This document shows positions 5,800-7,636 of a DNA stretch of 7,636 bases, piece after piece. Within the stretch, counting starts at the first letter, position 1; every line of letters begins with the position of its first letter. The position numbers and the translations under genes were made by a program. The notes under the pieces are model-generated. The model was given only the letters and a program-made list of their open reading frames with translations, did no database searches and was not told where the DNA came from. This DNA is from Clostridia bacterium (GTDB lineage: Bacteria; Bacillota; Clostridia; Saccharofermentanales; Saccharofermentanaceae): positions 1-7,636 of the forward strand of contig JADGQQ010000065.1 in assembly GCA_017881645.1 (NCBI GenBank), read 5' to 3'.

Positions 5800-7395
5800 T
5801 CAAGTGATATTAGCCCAGTATTCCGGAGTCGCTGCGTCCCGAGTCATCTTTGTCGTCGGTGTCTTTATGACCCAGTCACCATTCAGATCTGCGATCCCTA
5901 CATATGGACCGCGATACAGGACGATATTTTCACCGTATGTGCTTGAAAAATAAGAATTTTGCGTTACGTATCGTACATTTCCGACCTTATCAATCAGATA
6001 TTCTCCGTGCGAAACCCCTGTATTCGGCTGATAATCTGTACGCACGAGAACATATTCATCTGCAATTCCCGCCAAGTCATTGTACGATATTGTGTACAGA
6101 ATCTCTCCTGTTCTCAACAATATGACCTCGATTTCACCCGTATCTTTTTTCAAAAGAAGAACATAATCATTCATTCCGCAGTACGATGATCCGTTGCATG
6201 CAAAGACATATTCTGCGTCGTTTGTCTTCAGTGCAATTTGATTATTCTGCATACCGACTGCCACAATATCATCTCTCCAATTGAAATAATCTTGTCCGCT
6301 TCTTCCATAGGTAGCCGAGCATGTAATGCCTGCCACATCGTATTCCGCACCATAAATGAGTTTCCCATCCGCTGCAACTTGATTCTTCTCAACCGGCTGA
6401 AGGGATGCATCATACGTCTGTCCGTCTTTTGTAAAGTAATCGCTTATATAAATTTGCATGGATCCTTCTTCGCCCCAAATACGAAAGCCGTTCTCCTGCA
6501 TAGCGTATACATTTTCCATAACCGGTTTCCCGTCAAAATCACAAATTGTCCCGTTCATATGATTTCCGTCTCCGGGACCCGCAATGAAGTACTTTCTTGC
6601 GAGCAAGCCGATCGGATCACCTGGAAGATCACTGCATTTGCACAAGTTGTTAATTGTTCCATCCGTTGCAACAAAATAGATAGCGATGGATTCCTTCGAG
6701 GCACCTTCCGTTTCTTGATCCCAATGGAAATATCGAAAAGTAACCACTGTTTCGCTGCCCATACACTCCACAACAGTATCAATATAATCGTTTGTAAAAG
6801 TCGAATATTTCAGCGTTTGAACCGGCTTACCTGATGTGTCATATAGATAGACGGTGCTTTTTCCCGATTCCAGATCGATTTGGTAGAAACCATTCTCGTT
6901 ACTGCATAACAGATTTTCATTTATATACTCGCCCTCGGGAACGACGGTTTTTACTTCACTTTGATTCAAGCGACAATAAGGAGAAAGGTCTTTCTCTGTC
7001 ACTAATCCAATGGGGGGTCCGTTATCATCAAATGTAATCGGGCAGTAGAAAGAATAAATCGCGTTGCCATAACAATCAAACACTGTGTAATAGGCACCCT
7101 CTCCCGGCAATACGGCATAATAATCGGACTCGAACAATTGACCATCCGGAAGAGTATCCCGAGGGATATATACCGATGCAGGCATTGGAATTGGAGTCGG
7201 GGTTGGGGTGGGCGTCGGAATCGGGGCAGCCGTCGGAGTTATCGTGTCCGCAGAAGTTGCTGCAGCCCGCGGTTCTGTCGCGGGGACGGACTCTGTTTCG
7301 TCCGGTTTTGTCATACTGCAGGCACTCGCGAATACAAAAAGAGAAAGACAGCACAACAGCAGAAGCTGCGTCAATTTGTGATGATTCCGTCTCAT
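5800..7395 (-). CDS. Surface lipoprotein with threonine-proline linker and WG-like C-terminal motif
   Basis: The 531-residue protein starts with a lipoprotein signal: basic MRRNHHK, a hydrophobic core, then a lipobox-like ASAC with the lipidated Cys at 26 (the -3 residue is Ala rather than the commoner Leu). Residues 27-72 are a low-complexity Thr/Pro/Ala linker with a TP run at 61-68, as expected for a domain held away from the membrane. The rest is beta-rich, with repeated short strands and turns such as ATDGTI, CDFDGKPV and KDTGEIEV. It ends with RGPYVGIADLNGDW (495-508) followed by VI, close to the WG-repeat pattern (G.ID..G.WVI), so a propeller or WG-like fold is inferred. No catalytic motif is seen, and the function is unknown; a binding or sensing role at the surface is a guess. 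GGTGGA (7399-7404) lies three bases before the ATG. It sits 61 bases behind a paralogous gene on the same strand and is probably co-transcribed with it. Confidence 0.85.
   Translation of the reverse strand: MRRNHHKLTQLLLLCCLSLFVFASACSMTKPDETESVPATEPRAAATSADTITPTAAPIPTPTPTPTPIPMPASVYIPRDTLPDGQLFESDYYAVLPGEGAYYTVFDCYGNAIYSFYCPITFDDNGPPIGLVTEKDLSPYCRLNQSEVKTVVPEGEYINENLLCSNENGFYQIDLESGKSTVYLYDTSGKPVQTLKYSTFTNDYIDTVVECMGSETVVTFRYFHWDQETEGASKESIAIYFVATDGTINNLCKCSDLPGDPIGLLARKYFIAGPGDGNHMNGTICDFDGKPVMENVYAMQENGFRIWGEEGSMQIYISDYFTKDGQTYDASLQPVEKNQVAADGKLIYGAEYDVAGITCSATYGRSGQDYFNWRDDIVAVGMQNNQIALKTNDAEYVFACNGSSYCGMNDYVLLLKKDTGEIEVILLRTGEILYTISYNDLAGIADEYVLVRTDYQPNTGVSHGEYLIDKVGNVRYVTQNSYFSSTYGENIVLYRGPYVGIADLNGDWVIKTPTTKMTRDAATPEYWANIT
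7180..7224 (-). repeat. Proline-rich linker tract of the lipoprotein
   Basis: It encodes residues 58-72, PIPTPTPTPTPIPMP, following the lipid anchor. The plus (template) strand is G-rich here, with runs at 7199-7202, 7205-7208, 7210-7212 and 7223-7226. Confidence 0.8.
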
Positions 7396-7409
7396 TCTTC
7401 CACCAATCT

Positions 7410-7426
7410 CTGACAGGAACTGTCAG
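7410..7426. repeat. Perfect inverted repeat between the two lipoprotein paralogs
   Basis: CTGACAG-GAA-CTGTCAG is a 7-bp perfect inverted repeat with a three-base centre. In the minus-strand transcript it would form a tight hairpin five bases upstream of the GGTGG ribosome binding site of the downstream gene and 30 bases after the upstream stop. No U-run follows, so it is not a standard rho-independent terminator. It could be a protein-binding palindrome, an RNA processing or stabilising hairpin, or a translation control element. Confidence 0.55.
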
Positions 7427-7456
7427 TAAGCGACTCTCTTTTTTGCGTGATTTTCC

Positions 7457-7636
7457 TTAGGAATATATGAGAACTGTATCCATAGACATCTCTTTTGTAA
7501 GGGCTTTTATATACCAGTCTCCATTCAGATCGGCAATTCCGACATACGGACCTCGATGCAGGATGATATACTCTCCAGATGTTGTTTCTACCTGCAAGTC
7601 GTGCATCTGATACCGGATATTTCCATCTTTGTCAAC
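7457..7636 (-). CDS. 3' end of a second, paralogous surface protein (partial)
   Basis: The last 59 codons of a minus-strand gene are present; it continues beyond the window edge at 7636 and ends with TAA at 7457-7459. The fragment reads VDKDGNIRYQMHDLQ, then EYIILHRGPYVGIADLNGDW, then YIKALTKEMSMDTVLIYS. It aligns without gaps to the tail of the lipoprotein at 5800-7395 around the identical block RGPYVGIADLNGDW, and before it DKDGNIRY matches DKVGNVRY. The two C-terminal tips diverge after that block. At DNA level 7514-7582 and 5872-5940 agree at about four of five bases. It is therefore a tandem paralog and presumably also a lipoprotein, although its N-terminus is not visible. It is the upstream member of a probable two-gene (or larger) unit. 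Confidence 0.85.
   Translation of the reverse strand, partial: VDKDGNIRYQMHDLQVETTSGEYIILHRGPYVGIADLNGDWYIKALTKEMSMDTVLIYS

Overview
The window looks like chromosomal DNA from a low-to-mid GC Gram-positive bacterium, most likely a member of the Clostridia (gut Christensenellales or Oscillospirales-like). This is an inference. It rests on a YfhO-family membrane protein, a two-PG-binding NlpC/P60 hydrolase, threonine-proline surface linkers, AGGAGG-like ribosome binding sites and a decayed GT4 glycosyltransferase with a sequence style common in Clostridia. No mobile element, tRNA, rRNA or CRISPR array is visible.

Layout from left to right: (1) 1-212 is AT-rich and holds no gene. (2) 213-453 on the minus strand is a relic of a GT4 glycosyltransferase, with two conserved blocks left in different frames and the middle of the protein missing. 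(3) 601-1728 on the plus strand is a membrane-anchored peptidoglycan hydrolase (TM anchor, TP linker, two PG-binding domains, NlpC/P60). (4) 1801-4353 on the minus strand is an 850-residue YfhO-like polytopic membrane protein, convergent with the hydrolase. (5) 4354-4520 is a divergent promoter region. (6) 4521-5645 on the plus strand is an integral-membrane acyltransferase-3 protein. (7) 5668-5793 on the minus strand is a short protein-like open stretch of unknown origin. (8) 5800-7395 on the minus strand is a lipoprotein with a TP linker and a WG-like C-terminal motif. (9) 7457-7636 on the minus strand is the 3' end of a second, paralogous protein that runs off the window. The two paralogs are a tandem duplication separated by a 61-base gap containing a perfect inverted repeat.

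Every recognisable product acts at the cell envelope: wall cleavage, probable glycosylation of a surface polymer, probable O-acylation of a surface glycan, and surface-exposed lipoproteins. The genes are mostly convergent or divergent single units, so a single operon is not implied. The points most worth following are the tandem lipoprotein paralogs with their intergenic palindrome, the glycosyltransferase relic, and the orphan coding-like segment behind the lipoprotein stop. I see no clear evidence for a wholly new multi-gene system.
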